NCBI RefSeq assembly: GCF_963678185.1
Contig: NZ_OY782757.1
Coordinates: 3,862,501 to 3,926,500, forward strand
Direction of reading: 5' to 3'
Source: an uncultured Tolumonas sp.
GTDB taxonomy: Bacteria; Pseudomonadota; Gammaproteobacteria; Enterobacterales; Aeromonadaceae
DNA length: 64,000 nt
Shown here: positions 8,854 to 17,532 of the stretch, one piece after another
Position numbering within the stretch: the stretch's first letter is position 1
Layout: every line of letters begins with the position of its first letter
Notes under the pieces: generated by a model
The model's input: the letters and a program-made list of their open reading frames with translations, nothing else
What the model was told of the DNA's origin: nothing
The model's database searches: none
Translations under genes and position numbers: made by a program

Positions 8854-9783
8854 ATGGTGCAGGTTTCACTGATTGAGTTAGGGCAAGTCGGCGATTACGA
8901 GATCCGTCTGCTGAAAGTGTTCAAAACTGTAGTGGAATGCGGCGGATTTTCTGCTGCTGAAACCGTATTGAATATCAGCCGCTCAACGATCAGTGTGCAC
9001 ATGGCGAATCTTGAGCATCGTTTGAAATTAAAGCTGTGCAGCCGTGGCCGCTCTGGTTTTTCCCTCACCGAGGAAGGCGCGATCATTTATGAATCTGTGC
9101 GCCGGCTGTTTTCGCAATTGGAAGATTTCCGCTCAACCGTGAATGCGCTGCACGTGCAACTCTCTGGCGAGCTGAAGCTGGTGGCCAGTGACACGATCAG
9201 TTTAGATGATCGTTGCCAATTTCCGCAGGTGTTAGGTGAGTTTTGCCGACAAGCGCCCGATGTCTTCCTGCAATTTGAAACCGCGCCAATGAATGATATC
9301 GAACGCATGATATTGAACGGGGAAGTGGATGTTGGTTTTATTCCCTACCACCGTAAATTAGATGGTTTGATTTACCAGCCGTTGTATGAAGAAACCTGTT
9401 ACTTGTATTGCAGTGATCGGCATCCACTGTTTAACGAGCTGGATGATGAGCTGATCCGCCAAGGCTTAAAGAACTGCCGCTCCGTGCAGGCGGGTATTCA
9501 GAGTAACCCGGATGTGGCCATGCAAATGGCGGGGCTGGCCAAAGCCGCGACGGCATATTATTACGAAACACGCGCCACGATGATCTTATCGGGGGCGTAT
9601 GTGGGTTATCTGCCTGAGCATTATGCGGCTCGGTGGATTGCAGAAGGTAAGCTGCGCATGCTGTTGCCGGCTGAGCGTTGTTACAAGCTCGGTATTGCGG
9701 CGATCACGCATCAATTTGGTCGCTTGAATAAACCGCGCGATTTCTTTATGCGGTTACTGCAAAGCCATATCACGTTTAATTAA
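8854..9783 (+). CDS. LysR-family transcriptional regulator of the gab region
   Basis: 309 aa. An N-terminal winged helix-turn-helix (about residues 10-75: KTVVECGGFSAAETVLNISRSTISVHMANLEHRL) is followed by a LysR substrate-binding domain. It is transcribed divergently from gabDT, the usual position for a regulator of the neighbouring catabolic genes. The ligand is unknown; a GABA or semialdehyde intermediate is a guess from context. Start ATG follows GAGGAAA, with a somewhat long spacing of about 11 nt. Confidence 0.88.
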   Translation: MVQVSLIELGQVGDYEIRLLKVFKTVVECGGFSAAETVLNISRSTISVHMANLEHRLKLKLCSRGRSGFSLTEEGAIIYESVRRLFSQLEDFRSTVNALHVQLSGELKLVASDTISLDDRCQFPQVLGEFCRQAPDVFLQFETAPMNDIERMILNGEVDVGFIPYHRKLDGLIYQPLYEETCYLYCSDRHPLFNELDDELIRQGLKNCRSVQAGIQSNPDVAMQMAGLAKAATAYYYETRATMILSGAYVGYLPEHYAARWIAEGKLRMLLPAERCYKLGIAAITHQFGRLNKPRDFFMRLLQSHITFN

Positions 9784-9788
9784 GGAAT

Positions 9789-9811
9789 AAAAAAAGCGCC
9801 GCGAGCGGCGC
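9789..9811 (-). terminator. Intrinsic terminator of the polyamine/GABA-type ABC operon
   Basis: GCGCCG (9796-9801) pairs with CGGCGC (9806-9811) around CGAG. On the minus strand it is followed by seven T residues. It lies 37 bp after the last permease gene. Confidence 0.75.
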
Positions 9812-9847
9812 AATAGGTGGAACTTGCTTGCAGAAAAAAATCGTTAA

Positions 9848-10675
9848 TTAATGCGCCGCAGTGCGCATTTTTTCTGACCGACCACGTAACCATTCCAACG
9901 TCAGCAACATCGCTACCGAAATCAAAATCAATACGGTTGCAGCGGCGGCAATCGCAGGGCTGATATTTTCGCGAATACCGCTGAACATCACGCGTGGCAA
10001 GGTTGCCTGATCAGGGCCTGCCAGATAAAGGGTAACAACCACTTCATCAAAGCTGGTGGCGAAAGCAAACAGCGCACCAGAGATCATGCCAGGGCCAATC
10101 AGCGGTAAGGTGATTTTGAAGAACGTTAATACGGGATCAGCACCTAAGCTGGCGGCCGCGCGGCTTAAATTCTTGTTATAGCCTTGCAGTGTTGCCGTCA
10201 CGGTAATGATCACAAATGGAATGCCTAACACCGCATGCACCATGATCAGTGAGAAGTAGCTGTTCGCCAGCCCGAGTGGGGCGAAAAACAGATACGACGA
10301 CACCCCGACAATCACCACTGGCACCACCATAGGTGAAATCAAAATACTGGTCAGCAGCGCTTTACCGCGAAATTCAGCACGCGTCAGGCCAATCGAAGCC
10401 AATGTACCGAAAATCATCGCCACCAAGGTCGCTGCCGGTGACACGATCATGCTGTTAGCCAGCCCGCGCATCCATTCCGGCGAGGTGAAAAAGGTCTCAT
10501 ACCAACGCAGCGACCAGCCTTGCAATGGATAAACCAGAAACGCGCCGCCATTAAAAGACAGCGGGATCATCACCAGCACCGGCAACATCAGGAACAACAG
10601 CACCAGACCGCAAAGGCTACGGTGAGACCAGTGCCAAATCCGTTCAAAATTAGAAGCATAAGGTTGTAGCATCAT
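9848..10675 (-). CDS. ABC transporter permease, PotC type
   Basis: 275 aa with about six membrane helices and the EAA loop typical of binding-protein-dependent permeases (SRAAASLGADPVLTFFKITLPLIGPGMISG). It resembles the second permease of spermidine/putrescine (PotC/PotI) importers. It is the last gene of the ATPase, binding protein, permease, permease operon, 14 bp after the first permease. ATG at 10675 or 10672 are both possible; the latter has better spacing to AAGGA. Substrate not determined by sequence; polyamine or GABA-like compounds fit the gab neighbours. Confidence 0.85.
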   Translation of the reverse strand: MMLQPYASNFERIWHWSHRSLCGLVLLFLMLPVLVMIPLSFNGGAFLVYPLQGWSLRWYETFFTSPEWMRGLANSMIVSPAATLVAMIFGTLASIGLTRAEFRGKALLTSILISPMVVPVVIVGVSSYLFFAPLGLANSYFSLIMVHAVLGIPFVIITVTATLQGYNKNLSRAAASLGADPVLTFFKITLPLIGPGMISGALFAFATSFDEVVVTLYLAGPDQATLPRVMFSGIRENISPAIAAAATVLILISVAMLLTLEWLRGRSEKMRTAAH

Positions 10676-10689
10676 GTCATCCTTCTCAA

Positions 10690-11949
10690 TTAGCCCAGAC
10701 GTAAACGGTTTGCACCGACCAGCCAGCTGTAAATCACATATAAGATCAGCGTTGCCAGCAGTAATAAGCCACCTAACGCCGTTGCCATACCCCAGTTGAT
10801 CGTGGTGTTGGTGTAGAACGCGACGAAATAACTCACCATCTGATCACTTGGACCACCCAGCAATGCTGGCGTGATGTAATAACCAATCGAGAGGATGAAC
10901 ACCAGCAGGCAACCGGCGCCAATACCTGCATAAGTCTGTGGGAAATAAACCAGCCAGAAACTCACCATTGGTGGACAGCCCAACGAAATAGCGGCACGCT
11001 GATAGGTTTTGGGAATGTTTTTCATCACGCTATACAACGGCAAAATCATAAAAGGCAGCATGATGTGCACCATGGCAACATAGACCCCAAAGCGGTTGAA
11101 GACTAAGTGCAGTGGTGAATCAATCAAACCCAGGTGTTCCAGGAATGAATTGACCAACCCGTTATTCTGTAAGATCACAATCCAGGCAGCTACTCGCACC
11201 AGCACGGATGTCCAGAACGGCAGTAATACACAGATCATCAGCAGGTTAGCACTACGATCTGGCAAGGTCGCCAACATGTAAGCTAGTGGATAAGCCAGCA
11301 CTAAACAGGCAGCTGTAATGATCAAACTCATCCAGAAAGTGCGGACAAACACGTCCTGATAAATAGCCTGATCTCCCGCCACTTTGACCACCGCACCGGC
11401 CTGATCTTTTTTCAGATCTAATGCGGAAAGCAAATAATTAGCGGTGTAAGGCGAGCTATTTCGGAAAATAGATTGCCAGTAGGTGGCTTCGCCCCAACGC
11501 GCATCCAGATCAATCAGTGCTTGTTTATACGAGGCTGGCACTGGGTCTAACGGCAGACTATCTGCAGTGTTATTCAGTAAACTGCGATAGCCGGAAATTT
11601 CGGTATTCAGACGTTTGCCCAGATTACCTAAGGCATCATTGTTATTGGCTTTTTCGATATCCGTCGCCAGCGCTTTATAGACCTCTTCTGGTGGCAATGC
11701 TTTACCATCCCAGTTGGCCATAGCAGTCACCGTGGCAGGCAATAAAGCGGAAACTTCCGGGTTATCGACGCTTTTTTTCAACATGATGACCAGTGGTACT
11801 AAAAATACGACCACCAGAAAAATAATTAACGGCAGAATGAGCCCGAATGATTTCAGTCGGTTGATTCGTTCCGCACGATGAAGTTTTGCCTTCAGGGATT
11901 CGGTATCCACAGGCTGGGGGAGGGTGTCCGTAATGGTCGTTGACATCAT
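10690..11949 (-). CDS. ABC transporter permease, PotB type, with large periplasmic insertion
   Basis: About 419 aa from the ATG at 11949, preceded by AGGA at 8 nt; an in-frame upstream ATG at 11988 lacks such a site. After the first membrane helix (about residues 35-55) comes an unusually long hydrophilic segment of roughly 150 residues before the remaining five helices. PotB proteins are about 280 residues, so the excess is this loop. The EAA loop is visible (YQRAAISLGCPPMVSFWLVYFPQTYAGIGAG). It pairs with the PotC-type permease downstream to form the channel. Confidence 0.82.
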   Translation of the reverse strand: MMSTTITDTLPQPVDTESLKAKLHRAERINRLKSFGLILPLIIFLVVVFLVPLVIMLKKSVDNPEVSALLPATVTAMANWDGKALPPEEVYKALATDIEKANNNDALGNLGKRLNTEISGYRSLLNNTADSLPLDPVPASYKQALIDLDARWGEATYWQSIFRNSSPYTANYLLSALDLKKDQAGAVVKVAGDQAIYQDVFVRTFWMSLIITAACLVLAYPLAYMLATLPDRSANLLMICVLLPFWTSVLVRVAAWIVILQNNGLVNSFLEHLGLIDSPLHLVFNRFGVYVAMVHIMLPFMILPLYSVMKNIPKTYQRAAISLGCPPMVSFWLVYFPQTYAGIGAGCLLVFILSIGYYITPALLGGPSDQMVSYFVAFYTNTTINWGMATALGGLLLLATLILYVIYSWLVGANRLRLG

Positions 11950-12009
11950 AAATTCATTCCTGACAGACGGCTCACAGGCCTGGATCATTCCGTTGAGATT
12001 GACAGGGTG

Positions 12010-12043
12010 TTCGCGTCGAGCCCAGCAATGAGCCCGACGCGAA
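12010..12043 (-). other. Intercistronic stem-loop after the binding-protein gene
   Basis: TTCGCGTCG (12010-12018) pairs perfectly with CGACGCGAA (12035-12043). It lies 5 bp after the binding-protein stop and before the permease genes, with no T run. Such hairpins usually protect the upstream mRNA or weaken read-through, giving more binding protein than permease (inference). Confidence 0.65.
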
Positions 12044-12048
12044 AGGCA

Positions 12049-13083
12049 TTACTTAGCAGCCCAAGCGTTGAAGCGACGCTCCAGCTCTTCACCGTGATCC
12101 AACCAGAAGGTTGGGTCAACTGCGACCGCAACACCCAGATTTGCCGGAGAAGACGGCAGAATTTCAGCTAACGCAGGCTCGATCTTGCTGGCAGCACCTT
12201 TATTGGTTGGGCCGTAAGGGATCTGCTTGGCGTATTCGATCTGGCTTTCCGGTTTCACGGTAGAAGCAATAAACTTCATCGCCAGATCTTTATTTGGTGT
12301 GCCTTTCGGAACAACCCAATATTCCACTTCGTACAGACCACCATTCCAAGTGATGTTCAGGTTTTTATTACCTTCTTTCTGCGCGTTGGCAATACGGCCA
12401 TTGAATGCAGAAGTCATTACCACATCACCGGAGATCAGATACTGTGGTGCCTGTGCGCCCGCTTCCCACCACTGAATGTTCGGTTTTAGTTCATCCAGTT
12501 TTTTGAATGCACGGTCAACACCAGCCGGGGTGGCTAATACGGCATACACATCTTTCTGGGCTACGCCATCAGCCAACAGAGCGGCTTCCAGCGCATATTT
12601 AGCGGTTTTACGCAGACCACGTTTGCCTGGGAATTTTTTAACGTCCCAGAAGTCCGCCCAAGAGGTTGGCGCCGCTTTCAGTTTGCTTGAGTCATACGCA
12701 ATAACGGTGGAGTAAACAAACATGCCGACGCCACATTTGCTGGCGGCACCTGGAATGAAATCACCTTTTGCACCGATCACTTTGTAATCCAGTTTTTCAA
12801 AGAAGCCTTCGTCACAGCCGCGAGCGACTTCAGAAGATTCAACTTCGACTACGTCCCATGACACGCTTTTGGTTTCTACCATTGCTTTCAGTTTGGCCAT
12901 TTCACCGTTGTATTCGCCGGCAACCACTTTAGTGCCGGTCGCTTTGGTAAACGGTTCATAATAGGCTTTGATCTGAGCTTCCTTGTTGGCTCCACCAAAA
13001 GAAATAACAGACAGCTCATCAGCTTGTGCTGCTACACAAGCGCTCGCTGCCAACACCGCTAACAGAGTACGAGTTGCATTCAT
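12049..13083 (-). CDS. Periplasmic solute-binding protein, PotD-like
   Basis: 344 aa from the ATG at 13083 (MNATRTLL), which has AAGGA at 8 nt; the ATG three codons upstream abuts that site. A signal peptide of about 22 residues ends ACVAAQA. The mature protein begins DELSVISFGGANKEAQIKAY, as in the PotD/PotF-type family (WDVVEVESSEVARGCDEG; TSWADFWDVKKFPGKR). It should deliver the ligand to the two permeases. It is not close enough to PotF or YdcS in my memory to fix the ligand; putrescine, GABA or a related amine are candidates from the gabDT context. Confidence 0.82.
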   Translation of the reverse strand: MNATRTLLAVLAASACVAAQADELSVISFGGANKEAQIKAYYEPFTKATGTKVVAGEYNGEMAKLKAMVETKSVSWDVVEVESSEVARGCDEGFFEKLDYKVIGAKGDFIPGAASKCGVGMFVYSTVIAYDSSKLKAAPTSWADFWDVKKFPGKRGLRKTAKYALEAALLADGVAQKDVYAVLATPAGVDRAFKKLDELKPNIQWWEAGAQAPQYLISGDVVMTSAFNGRIANAQKEGNKNLNITWNGGLYEVEYWVVPKGTPNKDLAMKFIASTVKPESQIEYAKQIPYGPTNKGAASKIEPALAEILPSSPANLGVAVAVDPTFWLDHGEELERRFNAWAAK

Positions 13084-13113
13084 CGATATCATCCTTGTTT
13101 CAGTTATTAGGGT

Positions 13114-13162
13114 GGAACGTTTATTAGATAGGAACGTTTATTAGATCGGAACGTTATTAATC
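13114..13162. repeat. Three tandem 17-bp repeats between ABC ATPase and binding-protein genes
   Basis: GGAACGTTTATTAGATA (13114-13130), GGAACGTTTATTAGATC (13131-13147) and a shortened third copy (13148-13162). The third copy contains the ATPase stop codon. Every unit carries a TAA on the minus strand, so the array extends only the spacer. Confidence 0.85.
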
Positions 13163-14251
13163 CAGCATGTCGAGGGCGCGGACATGATCCTTCTGCCACC
13201 CGATCGCCAGTTTGTCGCCCAGTTTGATGCTCGGGTCAAACTGGCTCACTGGCATCTTCACTATAAAGTTAGAGCTGCCACAGGTATCAATACACAGGCG
13301 GATGTGATCGCCTAAGTAGATGAATTCTTTGACTTGTCCGTGCACCACGTTATCGCAACTCTGGCTTGCGGCACCCAGTAAGATCCGCTCTGGTCGGATC
13401 GACAGCGAAGTCTGTTCGCCACTGTGCGATACATTGACAGCGAGTGATTTGACTAAGGAACCATCTTGCATCCGCACCAGACAATAATTGCTGTCGATGC
13501 TTTCAACCACACCCTGTAAACGGTTGTTTTCACCGATAAATTGCGCCACAAACGCATTTTTCGGTTCTTCATACAAGGCTTTAGGGCTGTCGATTTGCTG
13601 GATTTCACCTTTATGGAACACCGCAACGCGATCGGACATAGTCAGTGCTTCTGATTGATCATGTGTTACATAAACAATGGTCAGGCCAAACTTGTCATGC
13701 AAATGTTTAATTTCCATCTGCATATGTTCACGCAACTGTTTATCCAGCGCGCCCAGCGGTTCGTCCATCAATACCAGTTTAGGTTCAAACACCAGCGCAC
13801 GCGCCAGCGCAACACGTTGTTGCTGACCACCGGATAGCTGTGCTGGATAGCGATGACCAAATTTTTCCATCTGGATCATGGCCAGTGCTTCCTGCACTTT
13901 TTCCTGAATATCGGCTTTCGCCATGCGACGAACAAATAGCGGGAACGCTACGTTCTCGGCGACGGTCATGTGCGGGAATAAGGCATAGTTTTGGAACACC
14001 ATGCCAATATCACGTTTATGTGGTGGCTGATTGTTAAGTAATTTGCCGCCCAGTGTAATTTCACCGCTGGTGGCAGTTTCAAAGCCCGCCAGCATCATCA
14101 GGCTTGTGGTTTTCCCTGAACCACTTGGGCCTAACAGAGTCAGAAATTCGCCCCGACGGATATTTAAATTGAGGTCTTTTACTATGAGTGTTTCGCCGTC
14201 ATAGCTTTTTTGTACGTTGCGAAACTGAACAAATGGCGTTTGTTGTTTCAT
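13157..14251 (-). CDS. ABC transporter ATP-binding protein, PotA-like
   Basis: 364 aa. Walker A GPSGSGKTTS (about residues 42-51), Q-loop VFQNYALFPHMTV, signature [15 protein letters not shown], Walker B LVLMDEPLGALD and the switch histidine in YVTHDQSEAL. The C-terminal third is a TOBE/OB-type regulatory domain as in PotA. It is the first gene of a four-gene importer operon (ATPase, binding protein, two permeases). Its upstream region contains a weak sigma-54-like element and GGTGCA repeats, see separate entries. Confidence 0.88.
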   Translation of the reverse strand: MKQQTPFVQFRNVQKSYDGETLIVKDLNLNIRRGEFLTLLGPSGSGKTTSLMMLAGFETATSGEITLGGKLLNNQPPHKRDIGMVFQNYALFPHMTVAENVAFPLFVRRMAKADIQEKVQEALAMIQMEKFGHRYPAQLSGGQQQRVALARALVFEPKLVLMDEPLGALDKQLREHMQMEIKHLHDKFGLTIVYVTHDQSEALTMSDRVAVFHKGEIQQIDSPKALYEEPKNAFVAQFIGENNRLQGVVESIDSNYCLVRMQDGSLVKSLAVNVSHSGEQTSLSIRPERILLGAASQSCDNVVHGQVKEFIYLGDHIRLCIDTCGSSNFIVKMPVSQFDPSIKLGDKLAIGWQKDHVRALDMLD

Positions 14252-14288
14252 AAGGTTCTCTTCACGTCGTCAGGTTAACGATGCTTCA

Positions 14289-14303
14289 GCAAGATACGTG
14301 CTG
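14289..14303 (-). promoter_or_regulatory. Weak sigma-54-like promoter element
   Basis: On the minus strand CAGCACG-TATC-TTGC keeps the 15-bp geometry and the -12 GC of sigma-54 promoters, but the usually invariant -25 G is A. It lies about 40 bp before the ATPase start. Only suggestive. Confidence 0.3.
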
Positions 14304-14617
14304 AATATTTAAAAGAACGCTAACTTTTCGGCCGAGACACTAAGTGCCTATCAGTTCCGTTGATGTAGCCAGCAGTCTGGAGACCACTATAGGTGCGGGG
14401 TATAGGTGTAAAAAGCGTAATGTTTAAATGTTTACATTGAAAAATATAGAACAAAAAGGGGGCTAAATGGTACTTGTAAGATCAATGCAGATATGGGAAA
14501 AAGAAAGGTTTTTGATTGTAGAAAAAGGGGCTAATTTGACGCTATTTTGTAGCAGTGGCGCCTATTATACGTCTTTCTGCTCTGAAAGGTAGCCCCAGAA
14601 TGGGATTCATGTAGCAA

Positions 14618-14666
14618 TTTGGTGCTATAGCTGTTTGGTGCATATTTTCCTGATTAAATTGGTGCA
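14618..14666. promoter_or_regulatory. Three direct TTGGTGC repeats
   Basis: TTTGGTGC at 14618-14625 and 14634-14641 and TTGGTGC at 14659-14665, spaced 16 and 24 bp. GGTGCA is the half-site of NtrC binding, but here the copies are direct rather than inverted. They lie in the 543-bp divergent gap between the importer ATPase and rudS. I see no gene in the rest of that gap (14252-14794). Confidence 0.4.
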
Positions 14667-14794
14667 ATTGTGATTGAGCATCGTTTAGCACTGATCTGCG
14701 CTATGCTTCAAAACGTACATACAAAAATAATGCGGAATCAGCGTGTTAATCAGCGCCAGCGCCATATTTTGCTGGCTTACATTAAGGATAAACC

Positions 14795-15748
14795 ATGACC
14801 CAGTTTGATATGCAACAGATCCAGGTTGGCATTAGTTCTTGCTTGTTAGGCCAGCAAGTGCGCTTCGATGGCGGGCACAAACGATCTGAATTTGTAGAAA
14901 AAGAATTAACCCGTTATTTTTCTTTTACACCTGTCTGCCCTGAAATGGCAATTGGTCTTGGCTCACCGCGTAAAGCGATCCGGCTGGTTAAGCGAGATGA
15001 TGTTATTCACGTCGAAGCTTCAGATGGCAGTTTTGATGTCACCGAACAACTCACTGCGTTTTCTCATCAAAAAACAGCAGAGTTTGATCATCTGGCAGGT
15101 TATATCCTGTGTGCCAAATCACCAAGCTGTGGCATGGAGCGCGTCAGGATCTATTCAGCCCAAGGTTCAGCGAAAGAAGGTACCGGCGTTTATGCCCGTA
15201 TACTGATGGAGCACAACCCACTGTTGCCGGTGGAAGAAGATGGTCGTTTGTGTGATCCGGTGCTGCGTGAAAATTTTGTCACGCGTGTGTTTGCTTATCA
15301 TGACTGGTTAACGCTGCAACACAGCGGTATTACACGTGGTAAATTGATCGCTTTTCATTCCCGCTATAAATACCTACTGTTTGCTCACCAGCCTTCTGCC
15401 TATAAGTCACTTGGCAAACTATTGGGGGATGCCATTGATTTACCATTAGAGACGCTGGCTGCCCGCTATATTTCAGGCTTGATGCAAGGCTTACAACAGC
15501 GTGTGAGCCGGAAAAACCATTCCAATGTATTACAGCATTTACAGGGTTATTTCAAAAAGCATCTCAGCCCAGCACAAAAAGCAGAACTACAAACCACCAT
15601 CGATAAATACCGCCGTGGCTTGTTACCCCTGATGTCGCCGATGACGCTGCTCCAGCATTATCTGCGGGAATACCCGAATCCTTATTTAGCGTCGCAGGTT
15701 TACTTTAATCCTCATCCTGAGGATCTGGCACTGCGTTACAGCTTATAA
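14795..15748 (+). CDS. rudS: RudS-like tRNA thiouridine desulfidase (DUF523-DUF1722)
   Basis: 317 aa. Residues about 10-160 are a DUF523/TudS domain: GISSCLLG (Cys16), FTPVCPEM (Cys48, Glu50), CAKSPSCGM (Ser109, Cys112). In characterised TudS enzymes three cysteines hold a [4Fe-4S] cluster, and a Glu and a Ser assist desulfuration; these residues fit that pattern. Residues about 190-310 are DUF1722 (YbgA), with LIAFHSRYKYLLFAH and VYFNPHPEDLALR. DUF523-DUF1722 fusions have been described as RudS, removing sulfur from 4-thiouridine in tRNA. The photolyase gene follows after 10 bp, so it is probably co-transcribed with phrB. Confidence 0.75.
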   Translation: MTQFDMQQIQVGISSCLLGQQVRFDGGHKRSEFVEKELTRYFSFTPVCPEMAIGLGSPRKAIRLVKRDDVIHVEASDGSFDVTEQLTAFSHQKTAEFDHLAGYILCAKSPSCGMERVRIYSAQGSAKEGTGVYARILMEHNPLLPVEEDGRLCDPVLRENFVTRVFAYHDWLTLQHSGITRGKLIAFHSRYKYLLFAHQPSAYKSLGKLLGDAIDLPLETLAARYISGLMQGLQQRVSRKNHSNVLQHLQGYFKKHLSPAQKAELQTTIDKYRRGLLPLMSPMTLLQHYLREYPNPYLASQVYFNPHPEDLALRYSL

Positions 15749-15758
15749 GGAGGGAACC

Positions 15759-17156
15759 ATGTCATCTTTAGTCTGGTTTCGGGACGATTTGCGTCTGCAC
15801 GATCATCCGGCGTTGTATGCCGCCAGTTTGCGTAATGAGCCATTACAGGCCATCTATTTTGTAACCCCTCGGCAGTGGGAAAAACACGATCTGGCGCCGA
15901 TTAAAGCCGATCTAATGGAGCGGCAACTCAATCAATTGGGGGCAGAGTTGGCTACGCTCGGTATTCCATTAACCGTATTCACAGTCGATGCTTATCAGCA
16001 GTTACCTCAGGTGTTACTGAATTTCTGCCAACAACAGCGCATCACACAGCTATTTGTAAATCGAGACATTGGTGAGTATGAACTACAACGTGATCTCGCG
16101 GTGCAACAGCAGTGCAATGTCGCCAAGATTCAGGTGCAGTGGTTTGATGCGCGTTGCGTGTTTGCGCCCGGAACCGTGTTAACCGGTAGCAAAGAGATGT
16201 TTAAAGTCTTCACGCCATTTAGTAATGCCTGGTTAAAACGATTAATGGCGGAAGGTTATCAGGTCTGGCCAAAACCAGTGAGTCGGGGTGAGGCACTTAA
16301 CTGGTCTCCCGTGCAATTTGATTACCCTAAAACCGATAGTCATGCCTGGCCGGTAGGCGAAGAATCAGTGCTTGCCCGGTTGCACGATTTCTGTTCGGAA
16401 AAAGTGGATGCCTATGGCGAACAACGCGATTTTCCTGCTATCGCTGGCACGAGTCAGCTATCACCTTATTTAGCGCTTGGAATTATTACAGTTCGTCAGT
16501 GTTTAGCCGCGATGGAAGCTGCTCTGGGTCAATTGCCTTTTGAGCGTGGTGCTGCCGGGTTTGTATGGTTGAATGAATTGATCTGGCGGGAATTTTATCA
16601 ACATCTGCTGGTGGCCTTTCCTCATCTGTCAAAACATAAGGCATTTAAACCTGATACTGAATCTGTACGCTGGCTTTGGGATGAAACGCGGTTTAATGCG
16701 TGGTGTGAAGGTAAAACGGGTTATCCAATCGTCGATGCCGCCATGCGCTGTTTGAAGCAAACTGGCTGGATGCATAATCGCTTACGTATGATCGTGGCGT
16801 CTTTCCTGACCAAAGATCTGCACATCGATTGGCGTCATGGTGAGCGTTATTTTATGCAGCAGCTGATTGATGGTGAATTAGCCGCTAATAACGGCGGTTG
16901 GCAGTGGGCGGCGAGTACCGGTGCGGATGCAGCACCTTATTTCCGCATCTTTAACCCGACCACACAAGGGGAGCGATTTGATGAGAAAGGCATTTTTATC
17001 AAACAATGGTTACCCGAGCTAGCAGCGGTACCAGAAAAATACATTCATACACCGCGAGATTGGTTAACCGTTTTCCAGCCACAAAATGAATATCCGGCAC
17101 CGATAGTTGATCACAGTGAAGCGCGGGCTATTGCTTTGGCATTGTTTCAGCGATAG
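15759..17156 (+). CDS. phrB: Deoxyribodipyrimidine photolyase
   Basis: 465 aa, a class I CPD photolyase. The N-terminal alpha/beta antenna domain begins SLVWFRDDLRLHDHPAL. The C-terminal FAD domain carries WLNELIWREFYQHLL, GYPIVDAAMRCLKQTGWMHN, RMIVASFLTKDLHIDWR and NNGGWQWAASTGADAAP. It repairs UV-induced pyrimidine dimers using blue light. The start ATG follows AAGGAGGGAACC, a strong ribosome site, 10 bp after the rudS stop. Length matches E. coli PhrB (about 472). Confidence 0.95.
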   Translation: MSSLVWFRDDLRLHDHPALYAASLRNEPLQAIYFVTPRQWEKHDLAPIKADLMERQLNQLGAELATLGIPLTVFTVDAYQQLPQVLLNFCQQQRITQLFVNRDIGEYELQRDLAVQQQCNVAKIQVQWFDARCVFAPGTVLTGSKEMFKVFTPFSNAWLKRLMAEGYQVWPKPVSRGEALNWSPVQFDYPKTDSHAWPVGEESVLARLHDFCSEKVDAYGEQRDFPAIAGTSQLSPYLALGIITVRQCLAAMEAALGQLPFERGAAGFVWLNELIWREFYQHLLVAFPHLSKHKAFKPDTESVRWLWDETRFNAWCEGKTGYPIVDAAMRCLKQTGWMHNRLRMIVASFLTKDLHIDWRHGERYFMQQLIDGELAANNGGWQWAASTGADAAPYFRIFNPTTQGERFDEKGIFIKQWLPELAAVPEKYIHTPRDWLTVFQPQNEYPAPIVDHSEARAIALALFQR

Positions 17157-17285
17157 GGAATACAACAAACGCTTGTATCGCACCGATGTGCAGGCGTTTC
17201 GTTTTTAATAGGAAAAATTAATAGATTGAAAAGGACTTGCTGAGAATTTACTTGCGCTGAACTTTACCCAGACAGGTAAAGAAGA

Positions 17286-17361
17286 TGGCTCCCTCGACTG
17301 GACTTGAACCAGTGACATACGGATTAACAGTCCGCCGTTCTACCGACTGAACTACGAGGGA
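17286..17361 (-). tRNA. tRNA-Asn (GTT), copy 1
   Basis: 76 nt with encoded CCA. The acceptor arms TCCCTCG and CGAGGGA pair perfectly, the anticodon loop reads CTGTTAA and the T loop TTCAAGT. Identical in sequence to copies 3 and 4. Confidence 0.97.
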
Positions 17362-17365
17362 ATCG

Positions 17366-17441
17366 TGGCTCCTCCTGCTGGACTTGAACCAGCGACATAC
17401 GGATTAACAGTCCGCCGTTCTACCGACTGAACTAAGGAGGA
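17366..17441 (-). tRNA. tRNA-Asn (GTT), divergent copy 2
   Basis: 76 nt with encoded CCA. The body is the same as the neighbouring copies, but the acceptor stem is TCCTCCT/AGGAGGA and the T stem GCTGG/CCAGC. Both arms are changed in compensating pairs, so it should fold and function. Confidence 0.97.
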
Positions 17442-17456
17442 ATTACTGTCTGATGT

Positions 17457-17532
17457 TGGCTCCCTCGACTGGACTTGAACCAGTGACATACGGATTAACA
17501 GTCCGCCGTTCTACCGACTGAACTACGAGGGA
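17457..17532 (-). tRNA. tRNA-Asn (GTT), copy 3
   Basis: 76 nt, same sequence as copy 1; 15 bp upstream of copy 2 in the transcribed direction. The three genes form one minus-strand cluster. Confidence 0.97.
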
